A stretch of DNA of 64,000 bases from contig NZ_JYLF01000004.1 of assembly GCF_001043055.1 (NCBI RefSeq), positions 310,001-374,000 on the forward strand, in the 5' to 3' direction. The stretch is from Pseudomonas weihenstephanensis (GTDB taxonomy: Bacteria; Pseudomonadota; Gammaproteobacteria; Pseudomonadales; Pseudomonadaceae). This document shows, piece by piece, positions 39,079 to 49,395 of the stretch. The translations under genes were made by a program, and so were the position numbers. The notes below the pieces were generated by a model that was not told the DNA's origin, ran no database searches, and saw nothing but the letters and a program-made list of their open reading frames with translations. The number at the start of each line of letters is the position of its first letter. Positions within the stretch are counted from its first letter, which is position 1.

Positions 39079-39480
39079 ATGAAACACTGGCTGGACGAGA
39101 TCAAATGGGACAGCGACGGCCTGGTGCCGGCGATTGCCCAAGACCACAAAACCGGGCGCGTCTTGATGATGGCCTGGATGAACCGCGAAGCGTTGAGCCT
39201 GACCGCTGCCGAGAACCGTGCCATTTACTGGTCACGTTCGCGCGGCAGACTGTGGCGCAAGGGCGAAGAGTCGGGCCATGTACAAAAGCTGCATGAAATG
39301 CGCCTGGACTGCGACGCTGACGTCATCATTTTGATGGTTGAACAGATCGGTGACATCGCCTGCCATACCGGCCGTCAGAGCTGCTTCTATCGCGTGTACG
39401 AAAACACCGAGTGGAAGACCGTAGACCCGGTTCTGAAAGACCCGCACGTCATTTACCAAGCAGGGCACTCCCATGACTGA
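39079..39480 (+). CDS. hisI: Phosphoribosyl-AMP cyclohydrolase
   Basis: This 133-residue enzyme opens the adenine ring of phosphoribosyl-AMP in histidine synthesis. It has the metal-binding cysteines in LDCDAD and [11 protein letters not shown] and the [13 protein letters not shown] segment. The ATG at 39079 ([14 protein letters not shown]) is chosen because CGGAG is upstream; a TTG at 39064 is less likely. hisE overlaps its end by 8 bp. E. coli has the two activities fused; here they are separate genes. Confidence 0.96.
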   Translation: MKHWLDEIKWDSDGLVPAIAQDHKTGRVLMMAWMNREALSLTAAENRAIYWSRSRGRLWRKGEESGHVQKLHEMRLDCDADVIILMVEQIGDIACHTGRQSCFYRVYENTEWKTVDPVLKDPHVIYQAGHSHD

Positions 39481-39805
39481 CACCTTGAGCCGCGTTGCCC
39501 AAGTGATCGAAGAACGCAAAAATGCCGAACCGGGCAGCTCTTACGTTGCCAGCCTGTACCACAAGGGCCTGAACAAGATTCTGGAAAAGGTCGGTGAAGA
39601 ATCGGTCGAGACCATCATTGCTGCCAAGGACGCCGCCATCAGCGGTGATTGCAGCGATGTGATCTACGAAACCGCCGACCTGTGGTTTCACAGCATGATC
39701 ATGCTCGCCCAGCTGGGGCAGCATCCGCAGGCTGTACTGGATGAACTGGAGCGTCGCATCGGCACCTCCGGCCACGTGGAAAAAGCCTCGCGGCCGTCCG
39801 CCTAA
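39473..39805 (+). CDS. hisE: Phosphoribosyl-ATP pyrophosphatase
   Basis: This 110-residue all-alpha NTP-pyrophosphohydrolase carries the signature [14 protein letters not shown] with metal-binding acidic residues, and [14 protein letters not shown]. It makes phosphoribosyl-AMP, the substrate of HisI. It overlaps hisI and precedes tatA by 24 bases. Confidence 0.96.
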   Translation: MTDTLSRVAQVIEERKNAEPGSSYVASLYHKGLNKILEKVGEESVETIIAAKDAAISGDCSDVIYETADLWFHSMIMLAQLGQHPQAVLDELERRIGTSGHVEKASRPSA

Positions 39806-39829
39806 CCCTCTTTTGCAAAGGAACCGATC

Positions 39830-40108
39830 ATGGGCATTTTTGACTGGAAACACTGGATCGTCATTCTGGTAGTCGTGGTACTGGTCTTCGGCACCAAAAA
39901 ACTGAAAAACCTCGGCACTGACGTCGGCGAATCGATCAAGGGCTTTCGCAAAGCCATGAACGACGACGAAAAACCGGCTGAACCGGTGGTGCCACCTGCG
40001 CAGCCGACTGCCGCGCCACAACCCCACACCACTTCGACCTTGAACGAGCCGCACACCATCGACGTGCAGGCACAAAAAGTCGAAGAGCCGACCCGCAAAG
40101 ACGTGTGA
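39830..40108 (+). CDS. tatA: Twin-arginine translocase subunit TatA
   Basis: This 92-residue protein has the TatA transmembrane helix ([18 protein letters not shown]), the following [10 protein letters not shown] amphipathic helix and an acidic/Pro-rich tail. TatA forms the translocation assembly for folded proteins. AAAGGAACCGATC precedes the ATG. It begins a tatABC operon. Confidence 0.96.
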   Translation: MGIFDWKHWIVILVVVVLVFGTKKLKNLGTDVGESIKGFRKAMNDDEKPAEPVVPPAQPTAAPQPHTTSTLNEPHTIDVQAQKVEEPTRKDV

Positions 40109-40118
40109 GCCAAAACTA

Positions 40119-40535
40119 ATGTTCGGTATCAGCTTCAGTGAACTGCTGCTCGTCGGCCTGGTGGCTCTGCTCGTGCTCGGGCCAGAACGCCTGCCGGGGG
40201 CGGCACGCACGGCGGGCCTGTGGGTCGGGCGCTTGAAACGCAGTTTCAATGCGATCAAACAGGAAGTTGAACGTGAGATCGGTGCCGATGAGATCCGGCG
40301 CCAGCTGCACAACGAACACATCACGTCGATGGAAGAAGAGGCCAAGAAGATCCTGGCCCCGCTGCAAGACGCCGTGAAACCCCTCACGCCTGTTGAGCCG
40401 CCCGCGACACCGGTGGCCGCTGCGCCTGTCGAACCCGCCAGCCCCGCGCCTGTGAGCCTGAGCAAAACCGCGTCCGTGCCTGCGCCTCAAACGCCAGCGC
40501 CACACGACCCAACCCTGCCACCGCGAGCCCCTTAA
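40119..40535 (+). CDS. tatB: Twin-arginine translocase subunit TatB
   Basis: This 138-residue protein has an N-terminal membrane helix ([25 protein letters not shown]) of the TatB type, an amphipathic helix ([15 protein letters not shown]) and a Pro/Ala-rich C-terminal tail. TatB joins TatC in recognising twin-arginine signal peptides. The tatA-tatB gap is 10 bases. Confidence 0.95.
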   Translation: MFGISFSELLLVGLVALLVLGPERLPGAARTAGLWVGRLKRSFNAIKQEVEREIGADEIRRQLHNEHITSMEEEAKKILAPLQDAVKPLTPVEPPATPVAAAPVEPASPAPVSLSKTASVPAPQTPAPHDPTLPPRAP

Positions 40536-40539
40536 GCGC

Positions 40540-41337
40540 ATGAGCGACATTCCTGAAAATGACCAGCCAATGCCGCTGGTTTCGCACCTGACTGAGCTGC
40601 GCACCCGCCTGTTGCGCTGCATCGCGGCGATTTTCATCATCTTCGCGGGCTTGTTTGCCTTCACGCAGCAGATCTACACGCTAGTCTCCACGCCCCTGCG
40701 TGAGTACTTGCCAGTGGGCGCCACGATGATTGCCACGGACGTGGCCTCGCCGTTCCTCACGCCGCTCAAGCTGACCATGATGGTGTCGCTGTTTATTGCC
40801 ATCCCGGTGATCCTGCACCAGATCTGGGGCTTTATCGCGCCGGGCCTGTACAAGCATGAAAAGCGCATCGCCGTGCCGTTGCTGGTGTCGAGCATCTTTC
40901 TGTTCTATGCAGGCATGGCGTTTGCCTACTTCCTGGTGTTCCCGCTGGTGTTCAAGTTCTTCGCCGCCGCCACCCCCGAAGGCGTCGCGATGATGACCGA
41001 CATCAGCAGCTACCTTGATTTCGTCATGACCCTGTTCTTCGCCTTTGGCGTGGCCTTTGAAATCCCGGTGGCCGTGGTGCTGCTGGTGTGGATTGGCATT
41101 GTCGACGTCAAATACCTGCGCAAGATCCGCCCGTACGTGATCATCGGCTGCTTCGTGGTCGGCATGATCCTGACCCCGCCGGATATCTTCTCGCAAACCT
41201 TGCTGGCGATTCCGATGTGGATGCTGTTTGAAATCGGCATTCTGTTTGGCAGCCTGGTGAGCAAGAACAAACGCGGTGACGATACCGACGATCAACCGGC
41301 TGACCAGAACGCCCAACCGCCAGCGCCTCAAGCGTGA
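40540..41337 (+). CDS. tatC: Twin-arginine translocase subunit TatC
   Basis: This 265-residue protein has about six membrane helices. The N-terminal [12 protein letters not shown] carries the conserved signal-recognition region, and F-x-V-F-P-L ([12 protein letters not shown]) and the final helix are typical. It ends in a charged, Pro-rich cytoplasmic tail. It overlaps rsmE by GTGA. Confidence 0.97.
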   Translation: MSDIPENDQPMPLVSHLTELRTRLLRCIAAIFIIFAGLFAFTQQIYTLVSTPLREYLPVGATMIATDVASPFLTPLKLTMMVSLFIAIPVILHQIWGFIAPGLYKHEKRIAVPLLVSSIFLFYAGMAFAYFLVFPLVFKFFAAATPEGVAMMTDISSYLDFVMTLFFAFGVAFEIPVAVVLLVWIGIVDVKYLRKIRPYVIIGCFVVGMILTPPDIFSQTLLAIPMWMLFEIGILFGSLVSKNKRGDDTDDQPADQNAQPPAPQA

Positions 41338-42044
41338 ACCTGCTGCTCCTCGAAGAGGCCGATTTCATTGCTGCCGACCGCGTGATCCTGCGCGACCGGC
41401 GCTTGACGCACATGCAGGAAGTTCACCGCGCTGTTGTAGGCGACAGCCTGCGAGTAGGCCGGATAGGTGGCTTGATGGGCAGCGCCGAACTGGTGCGCCT
41501 TGAAGCCAAAGAAGCCGAGCTGGTGATCCACAGCCTCGACCAGCCGCCCCCGGCCAAACTGCCCCTGACCTTACTGCTGGCCCTGCCACGCCCGAAAATG
41601 CTGCGCCGGGTGCTACAAACCGTGGCCGCCATGGGTGTACCCAACGTCGTGTTGGTGAACAGTTACCGGGTCGAGAAAAGTTTTTGGCAAACCCCGTTTC
41701 TGGAACCTGAAGCCATTCGCGAGCAGTTGATCCTGGGGCTTGAGCAAGCCCGTGACAGCGTGCTGCCGAACATCACCCTTGAAAAGCGCTTCAAGCCGTT
41801 TGTTGAAGACCGCCTGCCAGCCTTGGTTGATGGCACATTGGGGCTAGTGGGCCATCCCGGTGATTACCCTGAATGCCCGCGCGGGCTGGACCAAGCCGTG
41901 ACGCTGGCCATTGGCCCGGAAGGTGGCTGGATCCCTTACGAAATCGACCTGCTGGCCAAGGCCGGGTTGCAACCGGTGCAACTGGGGCCACGCATTTTGC
42001 GGGTTGAAACCGCCGTCACCGCCCTTCTCGCCCGCTTGTTTTAA
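41334..42044 (+). CDS. rsmE: 16S rRNA m3U1498 methyltransferase
   Basis: This 236-residue SPOUT methyltransferase has a PUA-like N-domain and the knotted C-domain with LAIGPEGGW and [15 protein letters not shown], which bind SAM. The GTG start at 41334 overlaps the tatC stop by 4 bp. It methylates N3 of U1498 in 16S rRNA. Confidence 0.95.
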   Translation: MNLLLLEEADFIAADRVILRDRRLTHMQEVHRAVVGDSLRVGRIGGLMGSAELVRLEAKEAELVIHSLDQPPPAKLPLTLLLALPRPKMLRRVLQTVAAMGVPNVVLVNSYRVEKSFWQTPFLEPEAIREQLILGLEQARDSVLPNITLEKRFKPFVEDRLPALVDGTLGLVGHPGDYPECPRGLDQAVTLAIGPEGGWIPYEIDLLAKAGLQPVQLGPRILRVETAVTALLARLF

Positions 42045-42068
42045 GATGCCCCCCTGCAATCGGGTTTA

Positions 42069-42095
42069 CGGCTGCTTCGCCCCCGATAGCAGCCG
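42069..42095. repeat. Hairpin after rsmE, REP-like
   Basis: CGGCTGCT (42069-42076) and AGCAGCCG (42088-42095) pair across an 11-base loop. A nearby CCTCGTCAACG matches, inverted, the GTTGACGAG of the repeat at 46311. It lies in the 206-bp gap before the first chemoreceptor gene. Confidence 0.5.
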
Positions 42096-42250
42096 CGTGC
42101 CTCGTCAACGCCTATTGGTATTTTAAATACAATTTGTATAAACCCCTCAAGTGCGGCCTTTTGCGGCCGATAATCTGACGCTTCAAAAACATACTCAGTG
42201 GCCATGGATGGCGTGCATCGATGTGAATCGATCAGATAAGGAGCATCACC

Positions 42251-44167
42251 ATGAACCATTGGTTGACCACCACGCTGGGCAATATCAGCGTCAATCGCAA
42301 ACTCAGTCTCGGCTTTGGCCTGGTACTGATCATGACGCTGTTGATTACCGCCACCGGCTGGAGCGGACTGACGTCGATCATTGATCGCAGCAAAAAGCTC
42401 AGCACCATTTCCGACACCGTGGCGCTGGTCAAAGACCTGCGCATTGCCCGCGTGTCCTACGACCGGGATAACGGTGAGAATGGCCCCGGTGAAGTCAATG
42501 ACCTGCTCAACGATATCGATAACAATCTGACGCTCGCCAGCAAACTATTGGGGATCTCCGAAGACTTGGCCATGATCAACCAAGAGTTGCAGGCGGTCGC
42601 GCAATACAAAAACATCTTCAGCCAAATCGACAAGGCCACCCAGGCCCGCGAGCTAAATCGGGCGCGCCTGGGCAGCAGCGCGCAAAGCGCTGCCGACACT
42701 ATCGACGGCATCGAAAAGGACGTGCTCAAGGGCAATGACCTGGCCATGCTCAACCGGGTCAACGAACTCAGCCGCCAACTGCAACACGCGCGCTATCAAG
42801 TGCGTGGTTATACCCACAGTGGCGATGCCGATGCCGCGCAACCCGCACTGGATGCCATCCTTTTCGCTCAAAACGAACTCACCCGCCTCTCGGCGCAATT
42901 GCCCGGCGAATACAGCCCGCAGTTGCAACAAGCTGCCCACTCGCTGAAAAACTACGGCGAAACGTTCGTGCAGTTTCGCGACTCGCAACTGCTCAGCGAC
43001 CAACAACAGAACAGCCTGCAAGCCTTGGGCGACAGCCTGGTGAGCCTGAGCCACGAACTGGCGACCTCGCAAACCACCAAGCGCGACAACGATGCACAAC
43101 AGGCCAAAACTGCCCTGACTCTTTGCGCCGTATTGGCCCTCGCGCTCGGCACACTGGCTGCCTGGCTGATTACCCGACAGATCGTCACCCCGCTGCAACA
43201 CACCCTGCGCATCGTAGAAGCCGTAGCCGCAGGCGATCTCAGTCAAGATCACCCTACTCAGCGTCGCGACGAACTGGGCCGAGTGCAACAGGCCATTGCC
43301 CGCATGACCGGCGAACTGCGCGACCTGATCGGCGGTATCAGCGACGGAGTGACCCAAATCGCCAGCGCGGCCGAGCAGTTATCAGCCGTGACTGAGCAGA
43401 CCAGCGCCGGGGTCAACAGCCAAAAGGTTGAGACCGATCAAGTGGCCACCGCCATGCACGAAATGGCCGCCACCGTGCATGAGGTCGCGCGTAACGCAGA
43501 AGAAGCCTCTGAGGCTGCCGTCGCCGCCGATCAACAAGCGCGTGAAGGTGACACGGTGGTCGCGCAGGCCATTGAGCAGATTGAGCACTTGGCCGCCGAG
43601 GTGCTGAAGTCCACCGACGCCATGACGCACCTGCAACAAGAAAGCGGCAAGATTGGCAGCGTGCTGGACGTGATCAAATCAGTGTCGCAACAGACCAATC
43701 TGCTGGCGCTCAACGCGGCGATTGAGGCGGCACGGGCGGGCGAGGCAGGCCGCGGGTTTGCCGTAGTGGCCGATGAAGTGCGCAGCCTGGCGCAACGCAC
43801 CCAAGTCTCTACCGAAGAAATAGAAGAGCTGATTGTTGGCTTGCAAAGCGGTACGCAGCGGGTGTCCACCAGCATGGACAACAGCCGCGTGTTGACCGAC
43901 AGCAGCGTCGAGCTGACCCGTCGCGCCGGGGCCTCGCTGAGCACCATCACCCGTACCGTCTCGACCATCCAGGGTATGAACCAGCAGATTGCAGCTGCCG
44001 CCGAGCAGCAAAGCTCGGTCGCCGAAGAGATCAACCGCAGCGTGCTCAACGTGCGCGATGTGTCTGAGCAAACCGCTGCGGCCAGCGAAGAAACCGCGGC
44101 TTCCAGCGTGGAACTGGCCCGACTGGGCACTCACCTGCAAACCTTGGTGGGCCGTTTCAAGGTCTAA
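42251..44167 (+). CDS. Methyl-accepting chemotaxis protein with HBM ligand-binding domain (first of tandem pair)
   Basis: This is a 638-residue chemoreceptor. TM1 ([19 protein letters not shown]) is near residues 18-36, a helical bimodular (HBM)-type periplasmic domain spans about 40-285, and TM2 ([20 protein letters not shown]) is near 290. HAMP and the signalling domain with the hairpin tip [18 protein letters not shown] follow. Its place after rsmE and before an ABC operon matches PA5072 (McpK, 2-oxoglutarate receptor) of P. aeruginosa, so an organic-acid ligand is likely but not proven. AAGGAGCATCACC precedes the ATG. Confidence 0.92.
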   Translation: MNHWLTTTLGNISVNRKLSLGFGLVLIMTLLITATGWSGLTSIIDRSKKLSTISDTVALVKDLRIARVSYDRDNGENGPGEVNDLLNDIDNNLTLASKLLGISEDLAMINQELQAVAQYKNIFSQIDKATQARELNRARLGSSAQSAADTIDGIEKDVLKGNDLAMLNRVNELSRQLQHARYQVRGYTHSGDADAAQPALDAILFAQNELTRLSAQLPGEYSPQLQQAAHSLKNYGETFVQFRDSQLLSDQQQNSLQALGDSLVSLSHELATSQTTKRDNDAQQAKTALTLCAVLALALGTLAAWLITRQIVTPLQHTLRIVEAVAAGDLSQDHPTQRRDELGRVQQAIARMTGELRDLIGGISDGVTQIASAAEQLSAVTEQTSAGVNSQKVETDQVATAMHEMAATVHEVARNAEEASEAAVAADQQAREGDTVVAQAIEQIEHLAAEVLKSTDAMTHLQQESGKIGSVLDVIKSVSQQTNLLALNAAIEAARAGEAGRGFAVVADEVRSLAQRTQVSTEEIEELIVGLQSGTQRVSTSMDNSRVLTDSSVELTRRAGASLSTITRTVSTIQGMNQQIAAAAEQQSSVAEEINRSVLNVRDVSEQTAAASEETAASSVELARLGTHLQTLVGRFKV

Positions 44168-44172
44168 CCCCT

Positions 44173-44226
44173 GTAGCCATTGGCGAGCAGCCCGATCACC
44201 GCCTCGCGCTGCTCGACAACGGCTAC
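44173..44226. repeat. REP-like inverted repeat between the two chemoreceptor genes
   Basis: GTAGCCATTGGCGAGCAG (44173-44190) and CTGCTCGACAACGGCTAC (44209-44226) pair with 2 mismatches in 18. It lies behind the first receptor and may end its transcript. Confidence 0.6.
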
Positions 44227-44384
44227 ACTGCGTGATGGCACTAAGCCTGCGACGTCCATCACACTCTGAGCGACCGGGTTTTAGTTATGTTGGCTCGCGC
44301 CGATGGCCTGATCACTAATAAAAAGACCGCGAAGCACGGGACTGTTTGTCATGGAGTCGGTTCGGTCAAAAAAGGAGCACCGCC

Positions 44385-46301
44385 ATGTACCGTTGGTTGG
44401 CCCACACGCTAGGCAATATCAGCGTTATTCGTAAACTCAGCCTGGGCTTTGGCCTGGTCTTGATCCTGACCTTACTGATCACCGCCACCGGCTGGAACGG
44501 CCTGGCGTCCGTGATTGACCGCGGCGACAAGCTGGCGAATATTTCAAAAATCATTGCCCTGACCAAAGACCTGCGCATCGCGCGTCTTGATTATGAAAGG
44601 GAGCGGGGCGACCACGGCCCGGGCGAATTGAACGGGCGCCTGAGCGAACTGGACGAGGCGCTGGAAACCTCGCGCCGTCAACTGACTACGCCTGAAGACA
44701 TTGAGTTGGTGCAACAACAGCTGGCCGTTGTGGCCGATTACCGGCGCGCCGTGGCTGATATAACGCTCGCCACTCAAGCCCGCGAAACCAGCCGCACACA
44801 ACTCGGCGCCACGGCTGACGCGGCTGTTGCCAACGTCACGGCCATTGAAAAAGCCTTGTCGCAAGGCGATAGCGTGACCCAGTTCAACAGCGTGATTGAA
44901 CTGAGCAAATTGCTGCAACAAGCGCGCTTTCAGGTCCGCGGCTACACCTACAGCGGTAAACCTGAGGCCGAACAACCGGCGCTGGACGCCATCGACAACG
45001 CCCTCCAAGCACTCAACAGTTTGCCGACCAAACTCCCCGACGAGCACATCGCCAACCTGCAACAGGCTGCACAATCGCTGCAAAACTACCGTGCCGCCGT
45101 GACCACGTTTCGTGACGCCCAAGTCGCCAATACCCACGCGCTTGAGCGCATGCAGGCACTGGGCAACAACCTGATCGACTTGAGCAAGCAACTGTCAGGT
45201 ATGCAAACCGCCAAGCGTGACCTGGACAGCCAGCGGGCCAAAACGCTGCTGATCGGCTGCACCCTGCTCGCCCTGCTACTGGGCGTGATTGGCGCCTGGA
45301 GCATCACGCGCCAGATCGTCATCCCGCTGCGTCAAACCCTTAAAACCGTTGAGCGCGTGGCCGCAGGCGATCTGACGCACGACTACGACACTGCCCGGCG
45401 CGATGAGTTGGGGCAACTGCAACGCGCCGTACAGCGCATGACCGTGGGCCTGCGCGAGTTGATCAGTGGGATCACCGATGGCGTGACGCAAATCGCCAGT
45501 GCCGCCGAAGAACTCTCCGCCGTTACCGAACAGACCAGCGCGGGGGTCAACAGCCAAAAGGTTGAGACCGATCAGGTGGCCACCGCCATGCACGAAATGG
45601 CCGCTACCGTGCAGGAAGTGGCGCGTAATGCCGAAGAAGCGTGCGAAGCCGCCGTGGCCGCCGACCAGCAAGCCCGTGAAGGTGACAACGTGGTCGCCCA
45701 AGCGATTGCACAGATCGAGAAGCTGGCGATTGAAGTCGGTCATTCCACCGAAGCGATGGACCATTTGAAGCGCGAAAGCGACAAAATTGGCAGCGTGCTG
45801 GACGTGATCAAGTCCGTGGCCCAGCAAACCAACTTGCTGGCCCTTAACGCGGCGATTGAGGCTGCCCGGGCCGGAGAAGCAGGACGCGGCTTTGCGGTCG
45901 TGGCCGATGAAGTGCGCAGCCTGGCACAACGCACTCAGCAATCGACCGAAGAGATTGAAGAACTGATTGCCGGCCTGCAAAGTGGCACGCTGCAAGTGTC
46001 CAGCAGCATGGACAGCAGCCGCAGCCTGACCGACAGCAGTGTTGAACTGACACGCCGCGCAGGCGAGTCACTGGGCAACATCACCCGCACCGTGTCGGCC
46101 ATTCAAGGGATGAACCAGCAGATTGCCGCAGCGGCAGAGCAGCAAAGCGCGGTGGCAGAAGAGATCAACCGCAGCGTATTGAACGTGCGCGATGTGTCTG
46201 AGCAGACCTCGGCCGCCAGTGAAGAGACTGCCGCGTCGAGCATGGAACTGGCGCGCCTGGGCACGCATCTGCAAGGGTTGGTGGGACGGTTTAAGGTGTA
46301 A
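44385..46301 (+). CDS. Methyl-accepting chemotaxis protein with HBM domain (second of tandem pair)
   Basis: This is a 638-residue chemoreceptor of the same length and layout as the preceding gene. The two are nearly identical at TM1 and in the signalling domain, and the leader AAAGGAGCACCGCC resembles the AAGGAGCATCACC before the first gene, so they arose by tandem duplication. The HBM regions (about residues 40-285) differ clearly, for instance [15 protein letters not shown] against [15 protein letters not shown], so ligand specificity has probably diverged. The ATG at 44385 is chosen over one at 44346 that would add 13 residues. Confidence 0.92.
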   Translation: MYRWLAHTLGNISVIRKLSLGFGLVLILTLLITATGWNGLASVIDRGDKLANISKIIALTKDLRIARLDYERERGDHGPGELNGRLSELDEALETSRRQLTTPEDIELVQQQLAVVADYRRAVADITLATQARETSRTQLGATADAAVANVTAIEKALSQGDSVTQFNSVIELSKLLQQARFQVRGYTYSGKPEAEQPALDAIDNALQALNSLPTKLPDEHIANLQQAAQSLQNYRAAVTTFRDAQVANTHALERMQALGNNLIDLSKQLSGMQTAKRDLDSQRAKTLLIGCTLLALLLGVIGAWSITRQIVIPLRQTLKTVERVAAGDLTHDYDTARRDELGQLQRAVQRMTVGLRELISGITDGVTQIASAAEELSAVTEQTSAGVNSQKVETDQVATAMHEMAATVQEVARNAEEACEAAVAADQQAREGDNVVAQAIAQIEKLAIEVGHSTEAMDHLKRESDKIGSVLDVIKSVAQQTNLLALNAAIEAARAGEAGRGFAVVADEVRSLAQRTQQSTEEIEELIAGLQSGTLQVSSSMDSSRSLTDSSVELTRRAGESLGNITRTVSAIQGMNQQIAAAAEQQSAVAEEINRSVLNVRDVSEQTSAASEETAASSMELARLGTHLQGLVGRFKV

Positions 46302-46477
46302 CTCGCGCACCGTTGACGAGTAATACGAGGCTGCGGCCGGGCGCGAAGCGGTCGTAAAACCATCCAGCGCGGTGTCTCAGAGGCACCGCAGTCATCGGGT
46401 TTACGATCGCTTCGCAACCGAACGTCGCCTACGGCAATTGCTACCCCAACCTCGGCCATTTTCTTGTGAGCAAGGGT
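46302..46477. repeat. REP-like sequence after second chemoreceptor gene
   Basis: GTTGACGAGTAATACGAGGCTGCGGCCG (split: GTTGACGAGTAAT then ACGAGGCTGCGGCCG) near 46311-46338 is almost the same as the repeat at 34095-34122. GTTTACGATCGCTTCG (46399-46414) pairs partly with CGAAGCGGTCGTAAA (46343-46357). No gene in this 176-bp gap. Confidence 0.55.
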
Positions 46478-47212
46478 TTACAGTACCTGGCGCAAAAACG
46501 CCTGTGCACGCAGGTCTTTGGGCGAGTTGAAGAAGTCTTGCGGGGCGCTGTCCTCCAGCAATTTGCCGTGATCAAAGAACAACACGCGGTTCGCCACTTC
46601 ACGGGCAAAACCCATTTCGTGGGTCACGCACACCATGGTCATGCCTTCGCGCGCCAGTGTTTTCATCACGTCGAGCACTTCGCCGACCATCTCCGGGTCA
46701 AGCGCCGAGGTCGGCTCATCGAACAACATCACCTTGGGTTCCATCGCCAGCGCCCGGGCAATCGCCACGCGCTGCTGCTGGCCACCCGACAGGCGCGAGG
46801 GGTATTCATTGGCTTTCTGGCCGATGCCGACCTTTTCCAGCAGCGCACGGGCCTTGGCCTCGCGCTCGGCCTTGCCACGTTTGCGCACGACTTTCTGCGC
46901 CAGGCACAGATTTTCGAGCACGGTCATGTGCGGGAACAGGTTGAAATGCTGGAACACCATACCGACTTCGCGGCGATAGGCGTTGACGTCGGTTTTAGGG
47001 TTGGCCAGGTCGACACCGTCGATGCTGACCGAGCCTGAGTCGAAGTCTTCCAGCCCATTGAGGCAGCGCAGAAAGGTCGATTTCCCCGAGCCCGAAGGGC
47101 CGATCACCACCAGCACTTCACCCTTGGCGACGGTGGTGCTGACGTTATCCACGGCGCGGACGAGGTGCCCACGCGTGTCAAAAACTTTTACCAGTTCGCG
47201 GACTTCAATCAC
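46478..47212 (-). CDS. Polar amino-acid ABC transporter ATPase (GlnQ-like)
   Basis: This 244-residue ATPase has Walker [10 protein letters not shown], the ABC signature [16 protein letters not shown], Walker [14 protein letters not shown] and the switch His in CVTHEMGFA. The GTG at 47212 is preferred (GGAGG upstream, giving [11 protein letters not shown]); a TTG at 47233 would overlap the permease by 29 bp. It energises uptake with the permease and binding protein upstream, in the order SBP-permease-ATPase. Related genes in P. aeruginosa (PA5074-5076) are of the polar amino-acid class; the exact substrate is not visible. Confidence 0.92.
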   Translation of the reverse strand: MIEVRELVKVFDTRGHLVRAVDNVSTTVAKGEVLVVIGPSGSGKSTFLRCLNGLEDFDSGSVSIDGVDLANPKTDVNAYRREVGMVFQHFNLFPHMTVLENLCLAQKVVRKRGKAEREAKARALLEKVGIGQKANEYPSRLSGGQQQRVAIARALAMEPKVMLFDEPTSALDPEMVGEVLDVMKTLAREGMTMVCVTHEMGFAREVANRVLFFDHGKLLEDSAPQDFFNSPKDLRAQAFLRQVL

Positions 47213-48167
47213 TTTGCGCGAGCCTCCGCTCAAGCCGGCTGGCCAAATGCGACAGCGGCAGGTTGATCAACAGGTACAGGCCCGCCACGCAGAACAGAAT
47301 CTCGAACGGCGAAAACGAGGTGGTAATGACTTCGCGGCCGCTTTTGAGCAGCTCGGTGATAGCAATCACCGACACCAGCGAGGTGTCTTTGACCAGGCTG
47401 ATAAATTGCCCGGCCAACGGCGGCAGTACGCGCTTGAACGCTTGCGGTAGCACCACGTAACGCATCGACTGGCTGGCGTTAAGGCCCAAGGAGCGCGCCG
47501 CTTCGTTTTGCCCGCGGGCGATGGACTGCACACCCGAACGCACAATCTCGGCCACGTATGCCCCGGTAAACAGCGACAACGCGGCAATACCGGCGAACTC
47601 GCGAGACAGATTCAGCACGGTGCCAATAAAGAAGTAAAAAATGAAGATCTGCACCAGCAGCGGTGTACCGCGCACCAGTTCGACATAGAGCGTCGACAGG
47701 TCACGCAGGGTCGGGTTATTCGACAGACGGCACAACCCGGTGGCCAGGCCGATGATCAACCCCAATACCCCCGACACCAGCGACAGCCAAACGGTGGTCC
47801 ACAACCCCAGCAACAACGGGCCAGCAGCCCAATGGCGGGTCACGCCCACGATGTCACCTTCAGCCACATCGTCGCCTTCAGCCAATTGCACGCTGTTGTC
47901 AGCCACGCTCAGGCGTTGTTCAGTGCCATCTTCGGCACGCAGTACGACGTCGGCTTGATCGCCTTTGCGCACCAACTCAATCACGGTGGAAGTTTCAGTG
48001 GCCCGCTGGGCTTCTTCGGCCTGATAGACGAAGTATTGCGGGACTCGGTTCCAGCGCCATTCGTAGGACATCAGCGAGGTGGCGTAATACAACGCGCCCG
48101 CCAGACCGATGAGCACCAGCACGGTTAACACGTGCCAGGGCCACTGGGCTTTTTTTTGTTTGATCAC
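47205..48167 (-). CDS. Polar amino-acid ABC transporter permease with periplasmic insertion
   Basis: This 320-residue permease has TM1 ([20 protein letters not shown]), then an unusual hydrophilic stretch of about 80 residues ([20 protein letters not shown] and beyond), then the HisMQ-type permease core with the EAA loop ([20 protein letters not shown]). Only one permease gene is present, so it should form a homodimer. The periplasmic segment between TM1 and TM2 is also found in some Pseudomonas relatives; its role is unknown. The start is a GTG at 48167. Confidence 0.9.
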   Translation of the reverse strand: MIKQKKAQWPWHVLTVLVLIGLAGALYYATSLMSYEWRWNRVPQYFVYQAEEAQRATETSTVIELVRKGDQADVVLRAEDGTEQRLSVADNSVQLAEGDDVAEGDIVGVTRHWAAGPLLLGLWTTVWLSLVSGVLGLIIGLATGLCRLSNNPTLRDLSTLYVELVRGTPLLVQIFIFYFFIGTVLNLSREFAGIAALSLFTGAYVAEIVRSGVQSIARGQNEAARSLGLNASQSMRYVVLPQAFKRVLPPLAGQFISLVKDTSLVSVIAITELLKSGREVITTSFSPFEILFCVAGLYLLINLPLSHLASRLERRLAQSD

Positions 48168-48199
48168 GTTCAGGTTCCATCAGGAGTAAAGCCGGGCCC

Positions 48200-48329
48200 G
48201 TAGCAGTTGCCGAAGGCTACGTGCGAGGGCGAAGCGCTCGTATTTGGAGCGCCCCGGTGTTTCATCTGAATCGCATTACGCTTTTTTACGGTTGCTGCAC
48301 AACCGTGCACAGTCTTCGGCAACTGCTAC
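48200..48329. repeat. Paired inverted REP (REPIN-like) between permease and binding-protein genes
   Basis: GTAGCAGTTGCCGAAG (48200-48215) and CTTCGGCAACTGCTAC (48314-48329) are perfect 16-bp inverted copies 98 bases apart. This is the layout of a REP doublet. It lies in the 174-bp gap between the binding protein and the permease, so it may lower permease/ATPase expression relative to the binding protein. Confidence 0.75.
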
Positions 48330-48341
48330 AAAGCATCGCGC

Positions 48342-49139
48342 TTATTCCATGTCCTTGAGCCAAGTGGTGTCTTTGAACCACTTGTCATGGATGCGATCGT
48401 AGGTGCCGTCTTCATGGATCTGGTGCAGGAAGTTGTTGATGAAGTTAAGGCTGTCGTAGTCGCCTTTCTTCAGGCCAAAGGCCAACGGCTCGTAGGTAAA
48501 CGGCTGATCGAGGTACACCAGTTTGCCGTCACCGAACTTGTTGACCGCCACTACGTTGTAAGGCGCATCGTAAACAAAGGCATCTGCCTTGCCGTTCACA
48601 ACGTCCAGCACCGCTTCGGGTTCGTTGTCGTAGCCGTGGTACTGAGCTTTGGACATCAGTTTTTTGGCGATCATTTCACCGGTGGTGCCCAGCTTGGAGG
48701 TCAGGCGGTATTGCGGGTCGTTGAGGTCTTTGTAGGTTTTAACCTTGTCAGCCAGTTCCTTGCGGATCAGCAGGGTCTGGCCCACAACGATGAAGGGTTC
48801 GCTGAAGTTCAGGCGCAGGTTACGTTCCTGAGTCAGGGTCATGCCGCTGCCGATCATGTCGAATTTGTTGGTCATCAAGGCCGGGATGATGCCGTCGTAG
48901 CCCGTGGACACCAGCTCCAGCTTGACCCCCATCGCCTTGGCCATGGCTTTGAGCAGGTCGACTTCGAAGCCAATGATCTGGCCGCGTTTGTTGGTCATTT
49001 CGAATGGCATGTACGTCGGGTCCATGCCCACCTTCAACGTGCCACGCTTGACCGCGTCATCAATTGCGCCTGCATGGGCTGCGCTAACCGCCAGTAGTGC
49101 AGTGACACCGAACATCAGTTTCGACAGAAACTTCTTCAT
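48342..49139 (-). CDS. Amino-acid ABC transporter periplasmic binding protein
   Basis: This 265-residue protein has a Sec signal peptide (MKKFLSKLMFGVTALLAVSA, cleavage near AHA-GA) and a family-3 solute-binding fold: GTLKVGMDPTYMPFEM at the N-lobe, the signature GFEVDLLKAMAKAMG, and YDGIIPALMTNKFDMI. The ATG at 49139 is chosen because GGGGAG is six bases upstream; ATG at 49142 and TTG at 49145 are also in frame. It is the first gene of the SBP-permease-ATPase operon. The substrate is probably a polar amino acid or related acid. Confidence 0.93.
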   Translation of the reverse strand: MKKFLSKLMFGVTALLAVSAAHAGAIDDAVKRGTLKVGMDPTYMPFEMTNKRGQIIGFEVDLLKAMAKAMGVKLELVSTGYDGIIPALMTNKFDMIGSGMTLTQERNLRLNFSEPFIVVGQTLLIRKELADKVKTYKDLNDPQYRLTSKLGTTGEMIAKKLMSKAQYHGYDNEPEAVLDVVNGKADAFVYDAPYNVVAVNKFGDGKLVYLDQPFTYEPLAFGLKKGDYDSLNFINNFLHQIHEDGTYDRIHDKWFKDTTWLKDME

Positions 49140-49355
49140 CATCAACTCCCCGGAACCTACTCAATAAAGGTGTTGGCCTACGGTCGGCTCGAGACTCAAA
49201 GCCAATACCGCCGGGCACTCACCTATTCGCAGATGGATGCTAACTCAGAGCAGAGGGAGGACAAAGACTTTGCATCACAAAAGCGTGACAGATCATCCAT
49301 AGCCGCTGGCGCAGGTTGCGAAGCAAGCCCGGACGTCGCCTTGGGCAGCGACCAC

Positions 49356-49391
49356 AAAAAAGCCCGTCCGCTCAGGTGAGGGGACGGGCTT
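49356..49391. terminator. Terminator after opgH
   Basis: AAGCCCGTCC and GGACGGGCTT form a 10-bp stem around CGCTCAGGTGAGG, with AAAAAA on the left side. On the minus strand this becomes a T-tract, so it is a rho-independent terminator for opgH, whose stop is at 49396. Confidence 0.88.
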
Positions 49392-49395
49392 GGGG

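Noticed and set aside
49170..49379. 69-residue plus-strand frame between binding-protein gene and opgH
   Set aside because: It runs into the opgH terminator, has no good ribosome-binding site and no recognisable sequence.
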